Source: Hyphomicrobiales bacterium (GTDB taxonomy: Bacteria > Pseudomonadota > Alphaproteobacteria > Rhizobiales > Rhizobiaceae). From it: a stretch of DNA of 64,000 bases. The notes under the pieces were generated by a model. It was not told the DNA's origin, did not search any database, and saw only the letters and a list, made by a program, of their open reading frames with translations. Positions 18,172 through 26,156 of the stretch are shown one piece after another. Numbering within the stretch: the stretch's first letter is position 1; the number at the start of each line of letters is the position of its first letter. The stretch spans positions 80,577 to 144,576 of the forward strand of contig UBWZ01000003.1 in the NCBI GenBank assembly GCA_900469345.1. The letters run 5' to 3'. The translations under genes were made by a program, and so were the position numbers.

Positions 18172-19800
18172 ATGACCAGTGTGCTCCCTGACAGTGCATC
18201 GACCAATCTCGCCGAGTTTTCCGTTTCGGAACTGTCGGGATCCATCAAGCGGACGGTGGAAACCGCCTTCGACCACGTGCGGGTTCGCGGCGAGATTTCC
18301 GGCTACCGTGGCCAGCACTCGTCCGGCCACGCCTATTTCAGCCTGAAGGATGATCGCGCCCGTATCGATGCCGTGATCTGGAAAGGCACCTTTCCGCGAA
18401 TCCGCTTCCGCCCCGAAGAGGGAATGGAGGTCATCGCCACCGGCAAGATAACCACCTTCCCGGGGTCCTCGAAATACCAGATCGTCATCGAGAATCTGGA
18501 GCCGGCCGGCGCCGGTGCGCTGATGGCGCTGCTCGAGGAGCGGCGCCGGAGGCTGGCTGCCGAGGGCCTGTTCGACCAGGCGCGCAAGCGGCCGCTGCCT
18601 TTCCTGCCGCAGGTAATCGGCGTCGTTACCTCGCCGACGGGGGCCGTCATCCGCGATATCCTGCACCGGATCGCCGACCGGTTTCCGGTGCATGTCGTGG
18701 TCTGGCCGGTGAAGGTGCAAGGGGAGGGGTCGGGCGATGAGGTGGCAGCCGCCATTCGCGGGTTCAACGCCCTTGGTCCGGGATCCCTCGTAAGACGCCC
18801 AGACGTGCTGATCGTCGCCCGCGGCGGCGGCAGCCTGGAAGATCTCTGGAGCTTCAACGACGAGGCGGTGGTGCGGGCCGCGGCCGAAAGCGCCATCCCG
18901 CTTATCTCGGCCGTCGGCCACGAGACGGACACCACGCTGATCGACTACGCGGCTGACCGTCGCGCCCCAACCCCGACCGGCGCCGCCGAAATGGCCGTTC
19001 CGGTCAAGGCGGATCTGGTCGCCCAGCTGGCAAGCCTCGGTGCCCGCCTGCGCAGCTGCTCCACCCGGCAGATGGATCATCGCCGGCACGTGGTGCGATC
19101 GCTCGTGCGCGCCCTGCCATCGCTCGACCAGCTCCTGGCGCTGCCGCGGCGGCGCTTTGACGAGGCCGCCTCGGGTCTCGGACGCGGTCTGGAGCGCACG
19201 ACGGTGGTCAAGCGTCGCAGCTTCGAGCGCGCAGCTTCCGGTCTGCGGCTGGAACTCCTGGTCAACCGGATTGCACAGCAGCGCCAGCGCCTGGCCGACC
19301 GTGCGGGCCGCAGCGACCGCTGCCTCGAACGTCAGATGCTGAAGGAGCATAACCGCCTGGGGCGCGCCGGCGCCTCGCTGGCCGCCATCCCGGCACGGCT
19401 GCTGGGCCATCTGCAAAAGGAAGGCCAGCATCTGCGTTCGCTTGGCCGCCATGCCGATACCGCTATCTCCCACACGCTGCTGCGCAGCCGCTCGGCGATC
19501 ACCGCGCAGGACCGCGTGCTGCAGTCGCTATCCTATAAGAACGTGCTGAAGCGCGGCTTTGCCGTCGTCCGCGGTGAGGACGACCGGCCGCTGACGCGGG
19601 CCGCGGGCGTTGACGCCGGGCAGGTCCTGTCTCTCGAGTTTGCGGACGGTCGCGTCGCGGCAGTGGCAGGAGCGGGGACTGAGCAGAGCGCGGGCGATGC
19701 CGGCGCTGGCGGTAAGGGGCCGGTTTCGTCGGCGCCGAAAAGGCGGGCTGCAACGCCTGAGACGGTACAGAACGCCCCCAAGCAGGGCAGCCTGTTTTAG
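18172..19800 (+). CDS. xseA: Exodeoxyribonuclease VII large subunit
   Basis: The 542-residue XseA subunit degrades single-stranded DNA together with XseB. The N-terminal OB fold (about 14-110, with [21 protein letters not shown]) is followed by the catalytic domain with [20 protein letters not shown] and [13 protein letters not shown], then a long coiled-coil arm and a Lys/Ala-rich tail. An ATG at 18154 would add six residues; 18172 gives a conventional N-terminus, and neither has a clear ribosome site. xseB is not adjacent. Confidence 0.96.
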   Translation: MTSVLPDSASTNLAEFSVSELSGSIKRTVETAFDHVRVRGEISGYRGQHSSGHAYFSLKDDRARIDAVIWKGTFPRIRFRPEEGMEVIATGKITTFPGSSKYQIVIENLEPAGAGALMALLEERRRRLAAEGLFDQARKRPLPFLPQVIGVVTSPTGAVIRDILHRIADRFPVHVVVWPVKVQGEGSGDEVAAAIRGFNALGPGSLVRRPDVLIVARGGGSLEDLWSFNDEAVVRAAAESAIPLISAVGHETDTTLIDYAADRRAPTPTGAAEMAVPVKADLVAQLASLGARLRSCSTRQMDHRRHVVRSLVRALPSLDQLLALPRRRFDEAASGLGRGLERTTVVKRRSFERAASGLRLELLVNRIAQQRQRLADRAGRSDRCLERQMLKEHNRLGRAGASLAAIPARLLGHLQKEGQHLRSLGRHADTAISHTLLRSRSAITAQDRVLQSLSYKNVLKRGFAVVRGEDDRPLTRAAGVDAGQVLSLEFADGRVAAVAGAGTEQSAGDAGAGGKGPVSSAPKRRAATPETVQNAPKQGSLF

Positions 19801-19869
19801 CCCGCGGGCTGTTCGTTCGAGTGCATCAAACAAGGCGCGGGGGCGCGAGACCCCCACCCTCAGGCCGCG

Positions 19870-20583
19870 TCAGGCGGCCTTCTTCGTGACCTTGCGCGAT
19901 GCGGCCTTCGGCCGTGCGACCTTGAGCGGCACCCGGCGCATGATCTCTTCCGCCAGCGCTGCGGCATTGCTGCGGGCGCGGTCGAGATTGCTCACCGTCT
20001 CCGGGTTCATGTCGCCGAGCATGGCGCCGGCATCAAACATGTCGCGGAAGGCGGCGCGTTCGATCAGCGGCGTGTCGAGCACGTCCACCTGCTGACGGGC
20101 CAGCAGGCTCTTGACGGCCTGCAGTGCCCGCGTGGTGATGATCGAGTTGACGCGCGTCAGGACGACCGAATGGGCGATCCGGATCCCGGACGTCTCGGCA
20201 AGTTGCTTCAGGATGTCGAGCACCTGCGCGCCGCCGGCGGCGTCGAGCGCGCATCCCTGGACCGGAACGAAGACATGGCTGGAGAGGCCGAGGCCCTTGG
20301 CCAGAAGCGGCGACAGGCCGCCCGGCAAATCGAGGATGACATAGTCGTTGCGGGCCGCCAGATCCTTGACCGTCGTTTCGATATTGTCAGCGCTGATGTC
20401 GGCAACGATCGAAAAGGTCTTGGACTTCGGCAGCCGCGTCATCCAGCGGGAAACCCACTGCTGCGGATCGGCATCGAGAACGGCAACACGGTGGCCGCGG
20501 CTTGCGAGTTCGCCCGCTACGACCAGCGCCATCGTGGTTTTTCCGGCGCCGCCTTTGGTATTTGCGAATGTCAGGATTGGCAT
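19870..20583 (-). CDS. ParA family ATPase (orphan)
   Basis: The 237-residue protein has the deviant Walker A KGGAGKTT (10-17), the second ParA lysine motif region near DADPQQ (38-43) and YVILDLPGG as Walker B. It belongs to the short ParA/MinD group that lacks an N-terminal helix-turn-helix (as in VirC1 or single-gene cargo positioners). No parB or centromere-like repeat is seen nearby, so cargo could be something other than DNA. The C-terminus is a basic tail rich in Lys, Arg and Ala, which could bind DNA directly. Confidence 0.88.
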   Translation of the reverse strand: MPILTFANTKGGAGKTTMALVVAGELASRGHRVAVLDADPQQWVSRWMTRLPKSKTFSIVADISADNIETTVKDLAARNDYVILDLPGGLSPLLAKGLGLSSHVFVPVQGCALDAAGGAQVLDILKQLAETSGIRIAHSVVLTRVNSIITTRALQAVKSLLARQQVDVLDTPLIERAAFRDMFDAGAMLGDMNPETVSNLDRARSNAAALAEEIMRRVPLKVARPKAASRKVTKKAA

Positions 20584-20687
20584 GGAGATCTCCGGTATGG
20601 TTAGACCATCACGGAGCGAAGCCGAGCTTCCAGCCGTTTATTCGCTTCCATTCGTGATGATGGGTGCAATGCTTTACCAGCAAGCTT

Positions 20688-20715
20688 GCGCCGCGCTTGA
20701 TTTTGCGCGCGGCGC
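20688..20715. repeat. GC-rich perfect hairpin between aminopeptidase and parA genes
   Basis: GCGCCGCGC (20688-20696) pairs with GCGCGGCGC (20707-20715) around a 10-base A/T-rich loop. It follows the stop of the minus-strand aminopeptidase gene and precedes the parA start. No T run is present, so it is a stability or rho-linked element at best. Confidence 0.5.
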
Positions 20716-20766
20716 CCGAAGATTTCCGCCTATACTTGGTTTCAGGCGCTGGTCGTCTCTATTTTA

Positions 20767-22023
20767 CTACAGCGCCCATTCGCCCTTGCGCATGACCGGC
20801 ACGCGGGCACCATCCGGCTTGATGCCGTCGATGTCGACCTTGTCGGATCCGATCATCCAGTCGATGTGGATCAGGCTGGAATTGCCGCCCTTCGCCTTGA
20901 TCTCGTCCTGGCTGAGCGATGCGCCGTCGAGGAAGCATTTCGAATAGCACTGTCCGAGCGCGATGTGGCAGGAGGCGTTTTCGTCGAACAGCGTGTTGTA
21001 GAACAGGATGCCGCTCTTGGAGATCGGCGAGGAGTGCGGCACCAGCGCCACTTCGCCCAGCCGGCGCGCGCCTTCATCCGTATCCAGCACCTTGTTGAGC
21101 ACTTCCTCGCCCTTCGACGCGCGAGCTTCGACGATCCGGCCGCCCTCGAAGCGCACCTGGATCTCGTCGATCAGCGTACCCTGGTGCGAAAGCGGCTTGG
21201 TGCTGGACACATGGCCTTCCACCTTCAGCGCATGCGGCGTGGTGAAGACTTCTTCGGTCGGGATATTCGGGTTGCAGGTTATGCCATTCTTGGCCGTGGA
21301 GGCGCCGCCATGCCATTCGTGATCGTCGGCAAGTCCGACCGTCAGGTCGGTGCCCGGCCCGACAAAGTGAAGCGCGGCAAAGCGCTCGTCATTGAGCCAG
21401 GTCGAGCGCTTGTTGAGGCTGGCGTTGTGGTCTGCCCAGGCTGTGATGGGATCGGCGACATCCACCCGGGAAGCCGCAAAGATCGCGTCGGCAAGCTTTG
21501 CTACCGCCATCTCCTCCGGCAGGTCCGGAAACACCTGCTTGGCCCAGGCCGGGTTGGGATAGGAGATGATGTTCCAGTTGATGTCGAAGTTGGCGATCTT
21601 CTCCAGCGCAGGCTTGTAGGCCATGGAATTGGCCTTGTTGGCGCGGGCCACCTTGGCGGGATCCTGCCCGGCCAGCATCATCGGATTGTCGCCGGCAATC
21701 GCCAGCCGCGCCGCGCCCTGTTCATAGGCCTTGGCCATGCCTTCGTAGAGCCAGCCCGTGGCCTTGTCGAAGCTTGCATCCGATGCGTACTGGTAACGCG
21801 CAAGGGTCGCATCCTCGTCGGAATAGAAGGTCGACACGATACCGGCGCCCGCCTTGTAGGCATGCTTGGTGATCAGCCGGACGAGTGGCAGGGCGGCGAG
21901 CGGCGATGTGATCACCAGATCCTGCCCGGGCTCGAGCCGCAGGCCCACCTTGACGGCCGTCTCGGCCAGCTTTTCGAGCTTCTGCGGATCGACGGCAGTC
22001 TGAAAGGTCGGCACGATGGTCAT
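20767..22023 (-). CDS. M29 family aminopeptidase (aminopeptidase T/AmpS-like)
   Basis: The 418-residue metallopeptidase matches M29: central GLADDHEWHGGASTAKNGITCNPNIPTEE and later GARRLGEVALVPH with a distal HIDWMIGS carrying metal ligands. M29 enzymes are cytosolic dimers with two divalent ions and remove N-terminal residues from peptides. The length is normal for the family (about 410). It is a single-gene minus-strand unit ending near the GC-rich hairpin at 20688. Confidence 0.94.
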   Translation of the reverse strand: MTIVPTFQTAVDPQKLEKLAETAVKVGLRLEPGQDLVITSPLAALPLVRLITKHAYKAGAGIVSTFYSDEDATLARYQYASDASFDKATGWLYEGMAKAYEQGAARLAIAGDNPMMLAGQDPAKVARANKANSMAYKPALEKIANFDINWNIISYPNPAWAKQVFPDLPEEMAVAKLADAIFAASRVDVADPITAWADHNASLNKRSTWLNDERFAALHFVGPGTDLTVGLADDHEWHGGASTAKNGITCNPNIPTEEVFTTPHALKVEGHVSSTKPLSHQGTLIDEIQVRFEGGRIVEARASKGEEVLNKVLDTDEGARRLGEVALVPHSSPISKSGILFYNTLFDENASCHIALGQCYSKCFLDGASLSQDEIKAKGGNSSLIHIDWMIGSDKVDIDGIKPDGARVPVMRKGEWAL

Positions 22024-22107
22024 GATTGTCTCTGCACTTGGTTGGGATGACCTGAGCTTAGGCCGGTTTGGGGCGAAATTGAAGCGAAGGACGAGCGACC
22101 GGACGCC

Positions 22108-22986
22108 TTATGCGCCAAGGGCTGCCGTCAGGGCGGCGATATTGTCCCGATGTACCGCTTCATAGGGCGGGAAATAGACGATCGCGCCGGAGGCAAGTTC
22201 AGGCGCTGCGAAGGCTTGCAGGCTCGTCTCCACGGCATCGCCCGCCTGGATAGAGCGCGACAGACGCTCGAGATAGGCTCGGTTGGCCTCGATCAGGCTG
22301 GGGCCGTACCCACCCGCCGCGATGCGCTGCTCGTCGCCGTGGGCTGGCAGGATCCGGGCGATCGACCATATCTTCATCCGTTCCAGCTCGCGCATGTGCG
22401 TCGCCACCTCGCCGGCCTCCGAGACGTAGGTGACGCTGTCTTCCAGCGTGTCGCCGGCCAGAAGGATCCGGTCGTCCGGCAGCCAGAGCACGACCCCGTC
22501 GGCGCTGTGGATGGCGAAATGATGCAGCTCCAGTTGCCGCTCGCCGACGGTCAGCGAAAGCCTGTCGTCGAACAGCCTGGTCGGCATCACCAGTGGCCGG
22601 ATCGGCGGATCGGCCGCCTCGATACTGTCGCGGTTTTCGGCCAGGCGCTGGGCGGTCAGCGACAGGGCAATGATCTCGCAGTCGGAAAACACCGCGTTGC
22701 CGGCCACATGATCCTTGTGCCAGTGGCTGAGCACGACGCGGATCAGGCGGACCCCAAGACCTTCGAGGTGCGCGCGGATCGCCCGCGCGTGCTCCAGCGA
22801 GATGTGTGTGTCGTAGACCAGCGCCTCCTTGCCGCTGACCACGGCATAGGAGGCGACGCCCAGCGAATAGGCACCGTCGTCCAGCCAGTTGCGCTGGCTG
22901 CCGTGCAGACGCCTGCCGGCCACGCGCCCGTCATAATAGGCGAAAATGCCGGGGTAAGGCTCGAGGACGCGGAGGGTGTCGATCAT
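22108..22986 (-). CDS. MBL-fold metallo-hydrolase
   Basis: The 292-residue protein has the metallo-beta-lactamase zinc motif HxHxDH as His88-Trp-His90-Lys-Asp92-His93 (SHWHKDHVAG), plus the downstream IHSADGVVLWLPDDRILLAGD segment and a late ILPAHGDEQ histidine. The substrate is not identifiable; relatives include quorum-quenching lactonases and glyoxalase II-like enzymes. It is followed upstream, 8 bases away, by ybaK on the same strand, and the two probably share a transcript. Confidence 0.9.
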   Translation of the reverse strand: MIDTLRVLEPYPGIFAYYDGRVAGRRLHGSQRNWLDDGAYSLGVASYAVVSGKEALVYDTHISLEHARAIRAHLEGLGVRLIRVVLSHWHKDHVAGNAVFSDCEIIALSLTAQRLAENRDSIEAADPPIRPLVMPTRLFDDRLSLTVGERQLELHHFAIHSADGVVLWLPDDRILLAGDTLEDSVTYVSEAGEVATHMRELERMKIWSIARILPAHGDEQRIAAGGYGPSLIEANRAYLERLSRSIQAGDAVETSLQAFAAPELASGAIVYFPPYEAVHRDNIAALTAALGA

Positions 22987-22994
22987 GCAAGGCC

Positions 22995-23468
22995 TCAGGC
23001 GATCAGCGGTGCGGCGACCGCGTTCAGGACACGAAGGGCATCGGCGGGCGCAAGCCTGACTTGAAGACCACGCTGCCCGCCGTTGATGAAGACGTGCGGT
23101 TCGTCAAGCGCCGTGATCTCCATGGCGGTCGGTACCAGCTTCTTCTGGCCGAAGGGGCTGATGCCACCGACATGATAGCCGGTGGTGCGTTCGGCATCAG
23201 CTGACTTCATCATGGCGGCGGCCTTGCCTCCGAAGGCGCTCGCAAGCTTCTTCATGGAGACCTCGCGGTCCGATGGCACGACGACGCAGACCGGCTTGCC
23301 GTCCACCTCTGCCATCAGGGTTTTCAGCACGCGACGGGGTTTCTCGCCGATCGCTTGCGCGGCCGCCATGCCGATCCGCTCGGCGCTCGGGTCGTAGTCA
23401 TAGGTCACCGCGACAAAACCAATCCCGGCCTTCTGCAGCGTCTGCGTTGCACGCGTGGTCTTCGACAT
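22995..23468 (-). CDS. ybaK: Cys-tRNA(Pro)/Cys-tRNA(Cys) deacylase YbaK
   Basis: The 157-residue YbaK/EbsC-type trans-editing enzyme clears cysteine mischarged onto tRNA-Pro. Family marks: the N-terminal THR-like segment KTTRATQTLQKAGI, the active-site lysine region LKTLMAEVDGKPVCVVVPSD, and GYHVGGISPFGQKK near residues 117-130. The length matches the family. It sits 10 bases downstream of the ArsC/YffB-like gene and 8 bases before the MBL hydrolase, so the three form a minus-strand cluster. Confidence 0.94.
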   Translation of the reverse strand: MSKTTRATQTLQKAGIGFVAVTYDYDPSAERIGMAAAQAIGEKPRRVLKTLMAEVDGKPVCVVVPSDREVSMKKLASAFGGKAAAMMKSADAERTTGYHVGGISPFGQKKLVPTAMEITALDEPHVFINGGQRGLQVRLAPADALRVLNAVAAPLIA

Positions 23469-23478
23469 GCTTCAGGCC

Positions 23479-23826
23479 TCAACCCAGTGTGGCTTCATAG
23501 GTCTCCGGCTTGAAACCGATCAGCAGCTTTCCGTCCGCCTCCAATACGGGGCGCTTGATCATCGAGGGCTGGTCGAGCATCAGCGCGATGGCCTTTTCGG
23601 CGTTCAAGTCCGTCCTCTCGGCTTCGTCCAGCTTTCGGAATGTCGTTCCGGCGCGGTTGAGCACCGTTTCCCAGCCGGATGTCTCGACCCAGCGTTCAAG
23701 ATGAGCGCGGTCGATCCCGGACGCCTTGTAGTCGTGAAAGGCATAGACGACGCCCTTGGCGTCAAGCCAGTTGCGCGCCTTCTTCATCGTGTCGCAGTTC
23801 CTGATGCCGTAGATCGTGATGCTCAT
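23479..23826 (-). CDS. ArsC/Spx family protein, YffB-like
   Basis: The 115-residue thioredoxin-fold protein starts ITIYGIRNCDTMKKARNWL with a single active-site-type cysteine (Cys11), the signature of the YffB branch of the ArsC family. It has MIKRPVLEADGKLLIGF in the C-terminal half. YffB proteins are suggested to be glutathione-dependent thiol reductases; arsenate reduction is not shown for this branch. It heads the yffB-ybaK-MBL cluster and shares a divergent intergenic region with the 53-aa gene. Confidence 0.9.
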   Translation of the reverse strand: MSITIYGIRNCDTMKKARNWLDAKGVVYAFHDYKASGIDRAHLERWVETSGWETVLNRAGTTFRKLDEAERTDLNAEKAIALMLDQPSMIKRPVLEADGKLLIGFKPETYEATLG

Positions 23827-23933
23827 GCCGTCTTCCCCCGTCTGTCGAGCGATACCAACTGCTGGCGGGAGCTGGCAAGTCCTTGAGCTTGGTCAAGCGG
23901 GTCATGTGCCGTCTGCATGCCTCCCCTGTTTCC

Positions 23934-23969
23934 TTGTGCATTGCACAAATCGGGGCTCCGCCACATATT
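23934..23969 (+). promoter_or_regulatory. Candidate promoter overlapped by a palindromic operator
   Basis: TTGTGCA-T-TGCACAA (23934-23948) is a perfect inverted repeat. TTGCAC (23941-23946) within it and CATATT (23964-23969) make a -35/-10 pair with a 17-base spacer, directed at the 53-aa gene. A bound repressor would block the -35 box. The half-sites TGTGCA/TGCACA resemble those of a tra box, but the 1-base spacer is not that of a tra box. Confidence 0.4.
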
Positions 23970-23994
23970 TTAGACAACAGGAAAGGAGCCCGTC

Positions 23995-24156
23995 ATGTCC
24001 GCTCAGAAACACAATCGTGGTCGCATCAGCCGTGCGTTTGCAATCTTCGGCGCTGCCATCGCTGCATCCGCTGCCGTCGAAGGTAACCGCCGTCCAGCCG
24101 CGCGCGATCTCGACACGCTCGGCATCGATGCCAAGCACTTCGACCGCATAGGCTGA
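23995..24156 (+). CDS. Small basic protein, 53 residues, unknown
   Basis: ATG at 23995 follows a very strong GGAAAGGAG ribosome site with good spacing, and the frame runs to TGA at 24154-24156. The product has a basic N-terminus (SAQKHNRGRISRAF), a short Ala-rich hydrophobic stretch (AIFGAAIAASAAVEG) and a C-terminal LDTLGIDAKHFDRIG. The hydrophobic part is too short to be a sure membrane helix. The ribosome site, promoter candidate and independent position make translation likely; no function is recognised. Confidence 0.6.
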   Translation: MSAQKHNRGRISRAFAIFGAAIAASAAVEGNRRPAARDLDTLGIDAKHFDRIG

Positions 24157-24261
24157 TCCGTCGAACCCGCGTATGCGCAGCCGATGAGGAAAGCGCAGGA
24201 AACGGGTTGAAACCGCACTTGCGGTGGATGATGCTTCCCTTCCCATTGAAGGGAGGGGCGC

Positions 24262-24819
24262 GTGGCAACTGAACTCTATTCCATTTTCGAGACTGCCGGC
24301 GGCGTTTGCGGCATTGCCTGGACTGACAAGGGCGTCGCCCGCTTCCAGTTGCCGACGAAATCGGACGAAGCGACAGAGCGTCTATTGCGTAGGCGACTGT
24401 CGCCTGACGCCGTAGCGTCCGTCCCAACACCCGAGATCGACCGGATCATCTCCGATGTCCGCCGTTATTTCGAAGGCTCGGCAATCGACTTCGGTCAGAT
24501 TGACCTGGATCTCGGCCCACAAGACGAATTTTTCCAGCAGATTTATGAGAATGTTCGCCGGCTCGCCTGGGGCGAGACGACGACCTATGGGCGCATGGCA
24601 CGACAGCTTGGCGCTGGCCCGGAGGCCGCGCGCACGGTCGGAGAGGCGATGGCCAGAAATCCGGTGCCGCTGATCATTCCATGCCACCGCGTCCTGGCCG
24701 CCGGCGGCAAGATCGGCGGCTTTTCAGCGCCGGGAGGCGCCGCCTCCAAGGCACGGATGCTGGAGCTTGAAGGCATTCATCTGACGCCGCCCGAACCGCA
24801 GCAGAGCTTCGGCTTCTGA
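24262..24819 (+). CDS. Methylated-DNA-[protein]-cysteine S-methyltransferase
   Basis: The 185-residue suicide repair protein removes O6-alkyl groups from guanine. The acceptor cysteine is Cys141 in IIPCHRV, preceded by the DNA-recognition helix region TTYGRMARQLGAGPEAARTVGEAMARNP. The start is GTG at 24262 with GGGAGG upstream. It is an Ogt-type short form with no Ada activator domain. It converges on the yqaA gene, whose stop lies 4 bases away. Confidence 0.95.
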   Translation: MATELYSIFETAGGVCGIAWTDKGVARFQLPTKSDEATERLLRRRLSPDAVASVPTPEIDRIISDVRRYFEGSAIDFGQIDLDLGPQDEFFQQIYENVRRLAWGETTTYGRMARQLGAGPEAARTVGEAMARNPVPLIIPCHRVLAAGGKIGGFSAPGGAASKARMLELEGIHLTPPEPQQSFGF

Positions 24820-24822
24820 GCC

Positions 24823-25413
24823 TCAGGCCGACAGGAACTTATAGCCTGCATAGGCTGCGATCAGCACGGCCGCCGCCGCCATGGCGATCTGGCCAAGTCG
24901 CTTTTCGACGAAGTGCCGGATGCCTTCCCCATAGCGGCGTAGCAGCCAGGCCAGCAGGAAGAACCGTGCGCCGCGGGTGATGGCGGCGGAAACGATGAAC
25001 AGCCAGATGTTGACATGCACGGCACCCGACAGGATCGTTACCACCTTGATCGGCGGCAGATGCGCGAAACCCGAAGTCACCAGCATCAGCAGGATGGTCT
25101 CGAAGGTGATGCCGGCCTTTAACTGGTTGAACGTATCGAGCTTGCCGTAGAATTCGAGGATCGGTGCCGCGATGGCGTCGAAGGCGAAATAGCCGATCCA
25201 CCATCCGGCGATCCCTCCCAGGACCGAAAACACCGTGGCAATCAGCGCGTAGCGCCAGGCGCGCTCCGGCTTCGCCAGCGACATGGGCAGGAACAGCACG
25301 TCGGCCGGCACCAGGAAGACCGAGCTTTCCACGAAGGCGATGACGGCCAGCCAGACCTCAGCGGATTTGCGGGCGCTGAGCGCCATCGTCCAGTCATAGA
25401 GTCTGCGAAGCAT
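24823..25413 (-). CDS. YqaA/DedA family membrane protein (VTT domain)
   Basis: The 196-residue inner-membrane protein has the VTT/SNARE-associated fold: ESSVFLVPADVLFLPMSLAKPERAW, then VLGGIAGWWIGYFAF, then a re-entrant-type ILLMLVTSGFAHLPPIKVVTILSGAVH, and a final helix. DedA-superfamily members are implicated in recycling polyprenyl or phospholipid carriers across the membrane; the role of the YqaA branch is unsettled. It lies immediately downstream of the broken vapC on the same strand. Confidence 0.88.
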   Translation of the reverse strand: MLRRLYDWTMALSARKSAEVWLAVIAFVESSVFLVPADVLFLPMSLAKPERAWRYALIATVFSVLGGIAGWWIGYFAFDAIAAPILEFYGKLDTFNQLKAGITFETILLMLVTSGFAHLPPIKVVTILSGAVHVNIWLFIVSAAITRGARFFLLAWLLRRYGEGIRHFVEKRLGQIAMAAAAVLIAAYAGYKFLSA

Positions 25414-25416
25414 GGA

Positions 25417-25805
25417 TTAGGCGTCCTGTACAAATTGGTGACCGGCAGAGTGAGCTGCCTTGATCATTTGACGGTCAAAAGTGACGAATTTTTCGCAATG
25501 CTGCGCTTTCAAGAGATGCAGCGCGTCGGCAAAGTCCATGCCGTGTGAAAAGAGGTCAAGTGCATCTGAGACTATGGCCGCATCGTCAATAATGACTGTC
25601 GGCAGGCCGGCAAAACCGCGAATGCCTTGACACAAACCACCCGCGACATGCGGTAGATGCTTCGAAGCACCCACTCGACTTCCAAGACTACGGTTATTGG
25701 AACGAAAACCGTTTCGCCATTGATGACCTCTCCCGCCCGGCGCGATTGCTGGCTATCATCGCCCATGAGGTAGCGAACGATCAGGTTGGTGTCGATCGCG
25801 ATCAT
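25417..25805 (-). pseudogene. vapC: VapC-like PIN-domain toxin, frameshifted
   Basis: The N-terminal half (from ATG 25805) reads MIAIDTNLIVRYLMGDD and EWVLRSIYRMSR; the C-terminal half, in another frame, reads GFAGLPTVIIDDAAIVSDALDLF, GMDFADALHL and FVTFDRQM. Together they form one PIN ribonuclease with its acidic residues (the Asp of IDTN, the Asp of MDFADA, the Asp of TFDRQ). Joining them needs one extra base near 25620, after the codons for VKA, which would restore 129 residues. The 389-base length is one short of a multiple of three. Either the toxin is inactivated or the base call is wrong. The start overlaps vapB by 4 bases. Confidence 0.82.
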
Positions 25806-26092
25806 CGATCGGGATCGACGCTTCGCTTGAAGTCTTCAGCGACAGCCTCGAGAAGTGCGGCATCCATTTCCTCGATCGTCTTGGGCTCGCCTTTGTATAA
25901 GTCTCTCAACATTCCAAATACGGAGCTGGGATCGGTTGGGGCAAATGCAGGAGCCTCTTTGAGGAGCACGCCTTCAGGGGTGTCCTCGACGACCAGCCTG
26001 GTTCCCGTCGTCCAGTCGCGGCGCTCGCGAACGGCCTTGGGAAGCATGACCTGCCCCTCGGTGGAAACTTGCGTCGTCAGAGCATCAGCCAT
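25802..26092 (-). CDS. vapB: VapB-type antitoxin, AbrB/SpoVT DNA-binding
   Basis: The 96-residue protein has an N-terminal swapped-hairpin AbrB domain (TTQVSTEGQVMLPKAVRERRDWTTGTRLVVEDT, about 6-38) and a C-terminal acidic toxin-binding tail (EEMDAALLEAVAEDFKRS). It would bind and block the adjacent PIN toxin and repress the operon. It is intact while the toxin is frameshifted. The stop overlaps the toxin ATG. A paired set of repeats at 26107-26142 is the likely operator. Confidence 0.9.
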   Translation of the reverse strand: MADALTTQVSTEGQVMLPKAVRERRDWTTGTRLVVEDTPEGVLLKEAPAFAPTDPSSVFGMLRDLYKGEPKTIEEMDAALLEAVAEDFKRSVDPDR

Positions 26093-26106
26093 GGCAGAGC
26101 CTCAGG

Positions 26107-26142
26107 GGTAAGACAAAGGTAAGATAAGCCACCTCACCTTTG
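26107..26142. promoter_or_regulatory. Repeat array before vapB, candidate autoregulatory operator
   Basis: GGTAAGA occurs at 26107-26113 and 26118-26124, one helical turn (11 bases) apart. CAAAGGT (26114-26120) and ACCTTTG (26136-26142) form an inverted repeat. It starts 15 bases upstream of the vapB start, where VapB-toxin complexes usually bind. Confidence 0.5.
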
Positions 26143-26156
26143 CCTTCAAGCGTGGC

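Noticed and set aside
17431..19473. 680-codon minus-strand frame over xseA
   Set aside because: Antisense of xseA; no protein features.
23934..23948. A tra box (TraR quorum-sensing site)
   Set aside because: Half-sites are similar but the spacer is 1 base instead of 4, and no tra or quorum genes are nearby.
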